From NCBI GenBank assembly GCA_913047525.1, contig CAJWUS010000011.1, positions 1 through 19,136 on the forward strand: a DNA stretch of 19,136 nt, in the 5' to 3' direction. The notes under the pieces were generated by a model. It worked only from the letters and a program-made list of their open reading frames with translations. It did no database searches and was not told the DNA's origin. Within the stretch, counting starts at the first letter, position 1. Every line of letters starts with the position of its first letter. This stretch comes from an uncultured Flavobacteriales bacterium. GTDB taxonomy: Bacteria; Bacteroidota; Bacteroidia; Flavobacteriales; BACL11. A program made the position numbers and the translations under genes. This document shows, in pieces, positions 8,535 through 14,825 of the stretch.

Positions 8535-9470
8535 ATGGAAATGAAAGATACACGATCAGGATTTGGAGCAGGACTTACCGAGCTTGGAAGAGAAAACACT
8601 AATGTTGTTGCACTTTGTGCTGACCTTACTGGTTCACTAAAAATGAATGATTTTAAAAGTGAAAATCCTGATAGATTTTTTCAAATTGGTATTGCTGAAG
8701 CAAATATGATTGGTATTGCTGCTGGTATGACAATTGGAGGTAAAATCCCTTTTACAGGAACTTTCGCCAATTTCTCTACTTCCAGAGTGTATGACCAAAT
8801 TAGGCAGTCAGTGGCCTATTCTGAAAAAAATGTAAAAATATGCGCTTCACATGCAGGGGTTACATTAGGAGAGGATGGAGCAACACATCAAGTATTAGAA
8901 GATATTGGAATGATGAAAATGCTACCAAATATGGTGGTTATTAACCCTTGTGATTATAATCAAACCAAAGCTGCAACCATTGTAATTGCCGATTATGAAG
9001 GCCCTGTATATTTACGTTTTGGTAGACCAAAAGTGCCAAATTTTACACCAGAAGATCAAACATTTGAGATTGGTAAAGCAATAAATCTGAAAGAGGGAAC
9101 GGATATCACTATAGTTGCAACAGGGCATTTGGTTTGGGAAGCATTGGAAGCTGCAAAAACTTTGGGTGATGAAGGGATATCAGTAGAAGTTCTAAATATG
9201 CACACCATTAAACCTCTAGACGAAAAAGCTATCTTAAACTCTGTAAGCAAAACTAAATGTATAGTTACTGCTGAAGAACATATGTTAAATGGCGGATTAG
9301 GTGATAGTATAGCGCAATTATTAAGTAGAAATAGCCCTACTCCAATGGAAATGGTTGGAGTAGATGACACTTTTGGAGAAAGCGGACCGCCAATGCAATT
9401 ATTGGAAAAATACAGATTAGATGCAAAATCTATTGTTGCAGCAGCTAAAAAAGTAATTGCTAGAAAGTGA
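8535..9470 (+). CDS. Transketolase, C-terminal (pyrimidine-binding) subunit
   Basis: This half completes the transketolase with the subunit at 6320. The Pyr domain begins near residue 5. FQIGIAEANMIGIAAG (49-64) holds Glu55, equivalent to the glutamate that activates the thiamine aminopyrimidine ring (Glu411 in E. coli TktA). SHAGVTLGEDGATHQ (105-119) is the other signature, including the conserved His. The C-terminal domain (about 180-311) has VATGHLVWEALEAA and ends near the family's usual length of about 310-320 aa. A second in-frame ATG at 8541 is an equally possible start. It begins 3 bases after the VWA stop, so all three genes probably form one transcript. The active site requires both subunits, so a stable heteromer is expected. 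Confidence 0.93.
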   Translation: MEMKDTRSGFGAGLTELGRENTNVVALCADLTGSLKMNDFKSENPDRFFQIGIAEANMIGIAAGMTIGGKIPFTGTFANFSTSRVYDQIRQSVAYSEKNVKICASHAGVTLGEDGATHQVLEDIGMMKMLPNMVVINPCDYNQTKAATIVIADYEGPVYLRFGRPKVPNFTPEDQTFEIGKAINLKEGTDITIVATGHLVWEALEAAKTLGDEGISVEVLNMHTIKPLDEKAILNSVSKTKCIVTAEEHMLNGGLGDSIAQLLSRNSPTPMEMVGVDDTFGESGPPMQLLEKYRLDAKSIVAAAKKVIARK

Positions 9471-9616
9471 TTTAGACTACTACGCTTCTAGATATTAGTA
9501 TTAGGACAATAGAAAATAGATTATAGTCCACAGAAATAATGTTGTCATCCTGTTTTAGCATTCCCCTCTAATAAGAGGGGTAGGGGTATGATTGAGAAAG
9601 GTATAAAAACTAGCAA
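9471..9616. other. 146-base spacer with low-complexity TAG/ATA-rich sequence
   Basis: The first part (about 9474-9530) is a degenerate mixture of TTAGAC, ATAG and TATAG words, resembling low-complexity intergenic repeats. GTCATCCTG at 9543-9551 and the GC-rich hairpin at 9563-9580 follow. I find no -7 box of the TANNTTTG type, no tRNA and no plausible small gene. The base composition of the hairpin is much more GC-rich than its surroundings. Confidence 0.5.
9563..9580. repeat. GC-rich perfect hairpin, possibly a REP-like element
   Basis: CCCCTCT (9563-9569) pairs perfectly with AGAGGGG (9574-9580) across the loop AATA. It is followed by TAGGGGT (9581-9587), a second G4 run that could also pair with the C run. 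No T tract follows on either strand, so it does not look like a standard intrinsic terminator, though it could stall RNA polymerase or protect the transketolase mRNA 3' end. GC-rich C4-T/A-G4 palindromes recur between genes in many Bacteroidota genomes; assignment to that class is from general familiarity, and only one copy is seen here. Confidence 0.5.
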
Positions 9617-10165
9617 CTGATTACAAATAACACAGATAAAGAATTACTTAATTTATTCCAAAATCCTGACACTTCAAAACAGGGCTTTAATCTTATAGTC
9701 CGTAACTTTCAAGAGAGGATTTATTGGCATGTTCGTAAAATTGTAATTGACCATGATGATGCAAATGATGTGGTGCAAAACACCTTCATTAAGGCATGGA
9801 AAGCATTGCCAAATTTCAGGAGAGATTCTAAATTATACACTTGGATTTATAGAATTGCAACCAATGAGTCTATTACATTCTTGAAAAAGAAAAGAAAACA
9901 TCTTTTTCAATCAATTGATGAGGTTTCTTTTTCCTTATCTGCTAAAATAGAGGGACCTCATTTTGATGGAGATGAGATTGAAAAAAAATTGCAAAAAGCC
10001 ATTCTCACCCTTCCAACAAAACAAAGATTAGTTTTTAATATGCGCTATTATGATGAAATAAAATATGAGGAGATGGCCTTGATATTAAATACTTCTGTTG
10101 GCGCACTAAAAGCTTCATATCACCATGCCAAAAATAAAATTGAAGATTATTTGAAAACAAATTAA
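9617..10165 (+). CDS. ECF-like RNA polymerase sigma factor, non-ATG start
   Basis: This is a sigma-70 family protein with regions 2 and 4. The frame is open from the stop at 9611-9613. Conserved sequence begins at once: TNTDKELLNLFQNP, then KQGFNLIVRNFQERIYWHVR and DHDDANDVVQNTFIKAWKAL (region 2.1-2.2), and SKLYTWIYRIATNE (region 2.3-2.4). Region 4 holds LPTKQRLVFNMRYYDE and a helix-turn-helix ending in GALKASYHHAKNKI. An initiation at the first in-frame GTG (9770) would delete most of region 2.1-2.2, so it is very unlikely. The only candidates upstream are CTG at 9617 and ATT at 9620; I give the CTG coordinates, which yield 182 aa, the normal size. It is the first of three genes. The downstream membrane and Spy-like genes suggest an envelope-stress regulon. 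Confidence 0.82.
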   Translation: MITNNTDKELLNLFQNPDTSKQGFNLIVRNFQERIYWHVRKIVIDHDDANDVVQNTFIKAWKALPNFRRDSKLYTWIYRIATNESITFLKKKRKHLFQSIDEVSFSLSAKIEGPHFDGDEIEKKLQKAILTLPTKQRLVFNMRYYDEIKYEEMALILNTSVGALKASYHHAKNKIEDYLKTN

Positions 10166-10196
10166 ACTATTTATAAAAAAAAACATCTTATAACTG

Positions 10197-10565
10197 ATGA
10201 ACAAAAAAATTGACATAGGAAAATTAGAAAAAAGAAATCCTTATATAGTGCCAGAAGATTATTTTTTGGCTCTTATACCCAATATAATAGATAAAGTAGA
10301 TACCCCAGAGAAAAGACATATTTTTTCTGCTTTTCAGCTACAAACCATTGCTCCAACTTTTGCAATGCTTCTTATTGTTTTTTCAGCAGTTTGGTATAAT
10401 AATCAAAACCAAGATATAACAAATGAAGATCTGGCAGAACTACTTACCTTTTATGATGTAGAAGATGAGCTTTTATTAGAATTTGTTAATCTGAAACAAG
10501 AAGAAACAATTGATGATGATTTATTAAATGAATTTAATTATAACGAACTAATTTATGAACTCTAA
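10197..10565 (+). CDS. Small single-pass membrane protein, putative anti-sigma-like partner
   Basis: This 122-residue protein starts at ATG 10197, 31 bases after the sigma factor stop. It has an N-terminal cytoplasmic segment of about 45 residues containing PYIVPEDYF (15-23), one hydrophobic span at about 50-66 (TIAPTFAMLLIVFSAVW), and an acidic C-terminal tail rich in Glu, Asp and Leu. The VPxxYF segment near the N-terminus is common in Bacteroidota proteins encoded beside ECF sigma factors. There is no zinc anti-sigma HxxxCxxC motif. Its place directly behind a sigma gene and the one-span topology suggest a membrane-bound sigma antagonist, but this is inference from context. No enzymatic motif is seen. 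Confidence 0.6.
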   Translation: MNKKIDIGKLEKRNPYIVPEDYFLALIPNIIDKVDTPEKRHIFSAFQLQTIAPTFAMLLIVFSAVWYNNQNQDITNEDLAELLTFYDVEDELLLEFVNLKQEETIDDDLLNEFNYNELIYEL

Positions 10566-10576
10566 AAACAAAAAAC

Positions 10577-11026
10577 ATGAACTTTAAAATCTTAATTATC
10601 GCAATGCTTTGTCCTTTTTTTATGTTCGCACAATACCACAAGATGGATAAAAAAAGAGAGAAAATTGAAGTACAAAAGATAGCATTCATTACAAAACAAT
10701 TAGACTTCACTCCTGAAGAAGCGCAAAAATTCTGGCCAGTTTATAATCAATTTTCTGAAGCAAAAGAGCAATTATATGAACAAAGTCGAAAGAATAGAAA
10801 AGATATTGACGATTTGTCCGAAAGTGAGATTGAAAAATTGATTGATAACCATATTATCTTAGATCAAAAGAAATTAGATCTAAAGAAAAAATATCATACG
10901 GAATTCAAAAAGATTTTAAGTAATAAGAAAATTGCAAAACTTTATCGTGCAGAACAGATGTTTAAAAAAGATCTCCTGAAAAGATTGAAAGGAAGAAAAG
11001 AAAAGTCAGATTATAGAAAAAGATAA
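10577..11026 (+). CDS. Spy/CpxP-like secreted helical protein (LTxxQ-type)
   Basis: This 149-residue protein begins with a short signal peptide (residues 1-18, ending FMFAQ). The mature part is almost entirely charged helix, rich in Lys and Glu. KIAFITKQLDFTPEEAQKFW (34-53) matches the helical segment of Spy/CpxP relatives, in which a residue pair 'L-T-x-E-x-A-x-x-F-W' is typical of the Bacteroidota form often named 'sensor of ECF-type sigma factor'. FW-PVYNQF follows directly. Spy-like proteins act as periplasmic chaperones or damp envelope-stress signalling. It starts 11 bases after the small membrane protein, so the three genes from 9617 form a likely operon. The strongly basic C-terminus (KRLKGRKEKSDYRKR) might contact nucleic acid or membrane, which is speculation. 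Confidence 0.75.
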   Translation: MNFKILIIAMLCPFFMFAQYHKMDKKREKIEVQKIAFITKQLDFTPEEAQKFWPVYNQFSEAKEQLYEQSRKNRKDIDDLSESEIEKLIDNHIILDQKKLDLKKKYHTEFKKILSNKKIAKLYRAEQMFKKDLLKRLKGRKEKSDYRKR

Positions 11027-11066
11027 GATGAATGGTATTATAATAGAATAATACACTCTATCTTCT

Positions 11067-11074
11067 TATTTTTG
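11067..11074 (+). promoter_or_regulatory. Candidate -7 box immediately before the aminotransferase ATG
   Basis: TATTTTTG is a full TANNTTTG match and ends only 4 bases before the ATG at 11079. Transcription in Bacteroidota starts a few bases after this element, so the mRNA would be leaderless or nearly so if this box is used. An alternative is that the real start codon lies further in, but the protein N-terminus fits the ATG at 11079. Confidence 0.4.
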
Positions 11075-11078
11075 CCGC

Positions 11079-12257
11079 ATGAGTAGTGCAAAAAACATCT
11101 TTAAAAAATATCAAGCACAAACCTTTCCATTTCCTTCTTGTTTGGAAATTGAAAGAGCCAAAGGAAGTTATATAACGGATGTAAAAGGAAGAAAATACCT
11201 AGATTTTGTAGCGGGAGTTTCTGCTTGCACATTGGGGCACTCGAACCCTATTATAACAGATGCTGTAGAAAAACAATTAGATAAATATACCCATGTAATG
11301 GTATATGGTGAATATATCCAATCCCCACAATATAAGTTAGCTAAATTATTAGCAGATAATCTCCCTAAAAGTTTAGATTGTACATATTTCACTAATTCCG
11401 GTACAGAAGCAATTGAAGGAGCTATGAAGTTGGCTAAAAGAGCTACATGTCGTTCTGAGATTATTTCTTGTAGAAATTCTTATCATGGTTCTACCCAAGG
11501 TGCACTAAGTATTATGGGAAATGAAGAAAAGAAAGCAAAATTCCGACCTCTACTTCCTGATTGTTATCAGATTATTTTTAATAATACGAGTACATTAGAA
11601 AATATTACAAATAAAACGGCAGCAGTGGTTATTGAACCAATTCAAGGGGCTACTGGATTTGTTATTCCTACAAATAAATTTTTACAAAAAGTAAGGAAGA
11701 AGTGTAATGAAACAGGAGCCATCTTAATTTTTGATGAAATACAAACTTGCTTTGGAAGATTAGGAACTTTATTTGGATTTGAGAAATTTAATATGATCCC
11801 AGATATACTTTGTATTGCAAAAGGCATGGGTGCTGGTATGCCAATTGGCGCATTTATTTCTTCAAAGGAATTAATGAGTTTACTCACATTTAAGCCACAA
11901 TTAGGGCACATTACAACTTTTGGTGGACATCCTGTAAATTGTGCAGCATCTTTAGCTTGTTTAGATTATTTACTTACTACTGAGATTATGAAGGAAGTAG
12001 AACAAAAAGAACAACAATTTAGAATGCATTTAAATCATCCAAAAATTAAAGAAATAAGAGGAAAAGGACTTATGTTGGCTATAGAACTTGAAGACGAGTT
12101 ACTAGCTAAAAATGTAGTAGAACAATCTTTAGAAAACGAATTGATTTTATTCTACTTCCTATTTACCAGAACAGCAATCCGAATAACTCCACCTTTAACT
12201 ATTTCAGAGGAAGAAATAATTGAGGGATGTGAGATAATTAAAGGAATATTAGATTAG
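11079..12257 (+). CDS. Class III pyridoxal-phosphate aminotransferase
   Basis: This is a fold-type I, class III aminotransferase of 392 aa, the normal size. NSGTEA (106-111) and SYHGS (134-138) bind the cofactor phosphate and ring. Asp219 in ILIFDEIQ pairs with the pyridine nitrogen, and Lys248 in IAKGMGAGMP forms the Schiff base. THVMVYGEY (71-79) and HITTFGGHPV near residue 280 are further family segments. The closest known classes are acetylornithine, ornithine and 4-aminobutyrate aminotransferases. The sequence lacks features I can use to choose among them, and no arginine biosynthesis gene is nearby, so the substrate is left open. It starts 52 bases after the Spy-like gene with its own -7 box, and its stop overlaps that of the convergent methyltransferase gene. 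Confidence 0.88.
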   Translation: MSSAKNIFKKYQAQTFPFPSCLEIERAKGSYITDVKGRKYLDFVAGVSACTLGHSNPIITDAVEKQLDKYTHVMVYGEYIQSPQYKLAKLLADNLPKSLDCTYFTNSGTEAIEGAMKLAKRATCRSEIISCRNSYHGSTQGALSIMGNEEKKAKFRPLLPDCYQIIFNNTSTLENITNKTAAVVIEPIQGATGFVIPTNKFLQKVRKKCNETGAILIFDEIQTCFGRLGTLFGFEKFNMIPDILCIAKGMGAGMPIGAFISSKELMSLLTFKPQLGHITTFGGHPVNCAASLACLDYLLTTEIMKEVEQKEQQFRMHLNHPKIKEIRGKGLMLAIELEDELLAKNVVEQSLENELILFYFLFTRTAIRITPPLTISEEEIIEGCEIIKGILD

Positions 12258-12895
12258 TTTTTATTGCTCAGCATAGGCACAAATGAGAATTTTCCATGAG
12301 TAGTAATTCTATTCTCTGTATTTGAAATTTTTTCTAATAGTTTCATTTCTTGTATGTTTCCACTTCCTATTGGAGCAACCAATTTCCCTCCAATTTTTAA
12401 CTGATTAATTAATGCATTTGGTATTTCAGAAGCTCCACAAGTAATAATTATCTTGTCGAATGGAGCTAAAGTAGCTAATCCTTTATAGCCATCTCCATAA
12501 AAAAACTTGCAGTTGTAGCCAATTTTAGGTAAAAACTCTTTTGTTTTTTGATAAAGTTCCTTTTGTCTTTCAATGGTATAAACCACCCCTTCCATTGATA
12601 CCAAAACTGCTGCTTGATAGCCAGAGCCAGTTCCTATTTCTAATATTTTATCATGTTGTTTTACATCTAAAAGTTCGGTTTGTGCAGCAACCGTAAATGG
12701 TTGTGAGATGGTTTGCCCAGCCCCTATCGGAAAAGCATTATCCTCATAAGCAAAACCAATAAATGCATTATCCATAAAAAGATGCCTTGGAATTTTGCCA
12801 ATTGCTACTAGCACTTTCTGCTGTTTTATTCCTTTTTGACTAATGGTTTCTACCAGTTTTTTCCTTAGCCCCTGATGTTTGAATGTGTCTTGCAT
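12254..12895 (-). CDS. pcm: Protein-L-isoaspartate(D-aspartate) O-methyltransferase
   Basis: This enzyme methylates isoaspartyl residues in damaged proteins, using S-adenosylmethionine, to start their repair. The AdoMet motif I is EIGTGSGYQAAVL (86-98). GQTISQP (60-66) is the signature loop next to the isoaspartyl site. GDGYKGL and APFDKIIITCGA follow as motifs post I and II, and LVAPIG is present near residue 172. The length of 213 aa is typical of the family. The ATG at 12893-12895 is preceded by an unusually strong ribosome binding site. The gene is divergent from the oxidoreductase at 12967 across a 71-base gap and convergent with the aminotransferase, whose stop codon it overlaps. Confidence 0.95.
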   Translation of the reverse strand: MQDTFKHQGLRKKLVETISQKGIKQQKVLVAIGKIPRHLFMDNAFIGFAYEDNAFPIGAGQTISQPFTVAAQTELLDVKQHDKILEIGTGSGYQAAVLVSMEGVVYTIERQKELYQKTKEFLPKIGYNCKFFYGDGYKGLATLAPFDKIIITCGASEIPNALINQLKIGGKLVAPIGSGNIQEMKLLEKISNTENRITTHGKFSFVPMLSNKN

Positions 12896-12902
12896 TATAA
12901 TT

Positions 12903-12910
12903 CTCTCCTT
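12903..12910 (-). promoter_or_regulatory. Strong Shine-Dalgarno-like site before pcm
   Basis: On the minus strand this reads AAGGAGAG, 7 bases before the pcm ATG. It is nearly a full complement of the 16S rRNA 3' end. The other starts in the window that I inspected show A-rich leaders without such a site. It supports ATG 12893-12895 as the pcm start. Confidence 0.65.
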
Positions 12911-12913
12911 AAA

Positions 12914-12943
12914 TTGTTATTCGATTAAAAAACTTTATTTTCG
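12914..12943 (+). promoter_or_regulatory. Candidate promoter for the oxidoreductase gene
   Basis: TTG at 12914-12916 is separated by exactly 19 bases from TATTTTCG at 12936-12943. This is the Bacteroidota -33/-7 layout with one mismatch in the TANNTTTG element (C for T). The ATG at 12967 follows 23 bases after the -7 box. It is the only site in the window where both elements and spacing agree. Confidence 0.5.
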
Positions 12944-12966
12944 CCAGAAAAATACATTACAAAAGA

Positions 12967-13938
12967 ATGATAAAAATTGGCGTAATTGGTGCTGGATATT
13001 TAGGAAAAATACACATTCGTTTGTTAAAAGAAATAAAGGAGTTTGAAGTTGTTGGTTTTTATGATTCGAATGATGAAAACTCCAAAAAAATAACAACAGA
13101 ATTTGGAATTTCTTCATTTAGCTCAGCAAAAGAGTTGATAGATAAATGTGATGCCATTGATGTAGTTACTCCAACTAAATACCATTTTGAGTATGCAAAA
13201 ATGGTAATAGAAAAAGGCAAACATTTGTTTGTAGAAAAACCCATTACATCAACAATAGATGAAGCGCAAGAATTAGTAAAATTAGCAGAAGAAAAAGAAG
13301 TGAAAGTGCAAGTTGGGCATGTGGAAAGGTTCAATCCTGCTTTTACAGCAATACAGAAAGATTGCAATAACCCCATGTTTATTGAAGCCCACCGATTGGC
13401 AGAATTCAATCCAAGAGGAACAGATGTCCCTGTAGTGCATGATTTGATGATTCATGATATTGATATAATTCTGAAAATAGTTGACTCAAAGATAAAAAGC
13501 ATTCATGGAAGTGGTGTTTCTATTATTAGTGATACGCCTGATATTGCCAACGCTAGAATTGAATTTGAAAATGGATGTGTAGCAAATCTAACAGCAAGTA
13601 GAATCTCTTTTAAGAGTATGCGTAAAACAAGAATTTTTCAAAAAGACGCATACATATCGATTGATTTTTTAGAAAAAAAGGCGGAACTTATCAGAATGAA
13701 AGATGCAGAAATTACAGACGATCCTTTTGCTTTGATTATTGACCCAGGCAAGGGTAAAATAAAAAAACAAATAGAATTTGAAAGCCCTAAAACTACTGAT
13801 AATAATGCCATAAAAGATGAGCTTACTTCCTTTTACCATGCTATTGCAAATAATACAGATACAATAGTAACAACTGAAGACGCCTATAAAGCCATTTATA
13901 TTGCTCAGCAGATTTCTGAACAAATCGAAAAACAATAA
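12967..13938 (+). CDS. Gfo/Idh/MocA family NAD(P)-dependent oxidoreductase
   Basis: This is a two-domain dehydrogenase of 323 aa. The Rossmann fold opens with GVIGAGYLGKIH (5-16), and EKPI (90-93) carries the family's conserved catalytic-region Lys91. VGHVERFNPAF (116-126) begins the C-terminal alpha/beta domain, and VVHDLMIHDIDI (156-167) holds the histidine/aspartate pair expected to handle substrate. Relatives with the GHVERFNP segment include UDP-sugar 3-dehydrogenases (WlbA/WbpB type), and a sugar transferase is encoded two genes downstream, so a nucleotide-sugar substrate is possible but not shown. The ATG at 12967 is the first in-frame start and gives a perfect Rossmann N-terminus. Probably the first gene of a run to 17153. 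Confidence 0.88.
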   Translation: MIKIGVIGAGYLGKIHIRLLKEIKEFEVVGFYDSNDENSKKITTEFGISSFSSAKELIDKCDAIDVVTPTKYHFEYAKMVIEKGKHLFVEKPITSTIDEAQELVKLAEEKEVKVQVGHVERFNPAFTAIQKDCNNPMFIEAHRLAEFNPRGTDVPVVHDLMIHDIDIILKIVDSKIKSIHGSGVSIISDTPDIANARIEFENGCVANLTASRISFKSMRKTRIFQKDAYISIDFLEKKAELIRMKDAEITDDPFALIIDPGKGKIKKQIEFESPKTTDNNAIKDELTSFYHAIANNTDTIVTTEDAYKAIYIAQQISEQIEKQ

Positions 13939-13958
13939 ACAAAGAACACATTCGTTTG

Positions 13959-14825
13959 ATGAAGCATAAAACCACCATGAAGCACATTATTTTTTCCTTC
14001 CTTTTTATTAGCTTTCTTTATCAAAGTTGTGAAGAAATAAATATCAATGAAGGGGTTCCTTCTTATATAAGCATCCCTTTAATTGAGGTAGATTCTGTCC
14101 AAAGTGGTGTAGGAAGTAATTCAAACAAAATAACAGATGCCTGGGTTTATTTTGATAATAACTTGCAAGGAGTTTATCCCCTTCCAACTACTTTTCCTGT
14201 GTTACTCAGTGGCAAAAAAAATATAAGCATAAAAGCAGGAATAAAAAACAATGGCATTGCTGCCACTAGAGAAAAATATCCTTTTTATGATTATTTTAAT
14301 GCTGAAATAACACTTGCAAAAAACAGTACACTATTATTAGATTCTATTGTAGTAAGTTATGCTGATAATTTGGATTTTCACATCATAGATTTTGAAAATG
14401 GAAGTAAAGAGTTTGAAGCAACATCCAGTAGTGACACTACTTTTTTACTTGCTAACGATACCGTATTTGAAGGAAATTCTGGAGGGGTACATTTAGGCTC
14501 ACCTCATTTAACTTTTGAAATTGCTACTGAAAAAATTCAGCTTCCAAAAGTGGGAACCCCTGTGTATGTAGAATTAAATTACAAATGTAATACAGCTTTC
14601 CAAGTCGGTGTTTTTGCAAATTATGATCAAGAGCCTGTTATTATACAGTCTATTCTTACAATAAATCCTAAACTAGAGTGGAATAAAATTTATATTGATT
14701 TGACCTCTGCTATAATTAACACTCAAAATGCAGACAGTCATAAAGTTTTTATCTCTATGAAAAGAGATATTAATAGTAATGAAATAGCCGAGTTATATGT
14801 TGATAACTTCAAAATCGTATATTAA
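13959..14825 (+). CDS. Putative lipoprotein of unknown function
   Basis: I do not recognise a named family. The first ATG is at 13959; a TTG one codon earlier (13956) and an ATG at 13977 are alternatives. The N-terminus carries a hydrophobic stretch (IIFSFLFISFLYQ) followed by SCEE, a loose lipobox with the cysteine as residue 24, so it is probably lipid-anchored in the outer membrane. The mature protein is rich in Thr, Ser and beta-forming residues. The second half, from IIDFENG onward through HLGSPHLTFEIATE to VDNFKIVY, resembles a carbohydrate-binding-type jelly roll in composition and layout, such as those that begin 'DFE-G' and end 'DN-KI'. Its C-terminal codons overlap the sugar transferase start by up to 29 bases, which suggests co-translation and a role in surface polysaccharide. 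Confidence 0.7.
   Translation: MKHKTTMKHIIFSFLFISFLYQSCEEININEGVPSYISIPLIEVDSVQSGVGSNSNKITDAWVYFDNNLQGVYPLPTTFPVLLSGKKNISIKAGIKNNGIAATREKYPFYDYFNAEITLAKNSTLLLDSIVVSYADNLDFHIIDFENGSKEFEATSSSDTTFLLANDTVFEGNSGGVHLGSPHLTFEIATEKIQLPKVGTPVYVELNYKCNTAFQVGVFANYDQEPVIIQSILTINPKLEWNKIYIDLTSAIINTQNADSHKVFISMKRDINSNEIAELYVDNFKIVY

Noticed and set aside
8117..9370. Minus-strand open frames of 60-104 codons within the VWA and transketolase C genes
   Set aside because: They lie inside strong plus-strand genes and look like reverse-strand shadows, with no leader, signal peptide or family motif.
9770..10165. A 131-residue sigma factor starting at GTG 9770
   Set aside because: It would lack most of region 2.1-2.2, although recognisable sigma sequence continues upstream in the same frame to about 9626.
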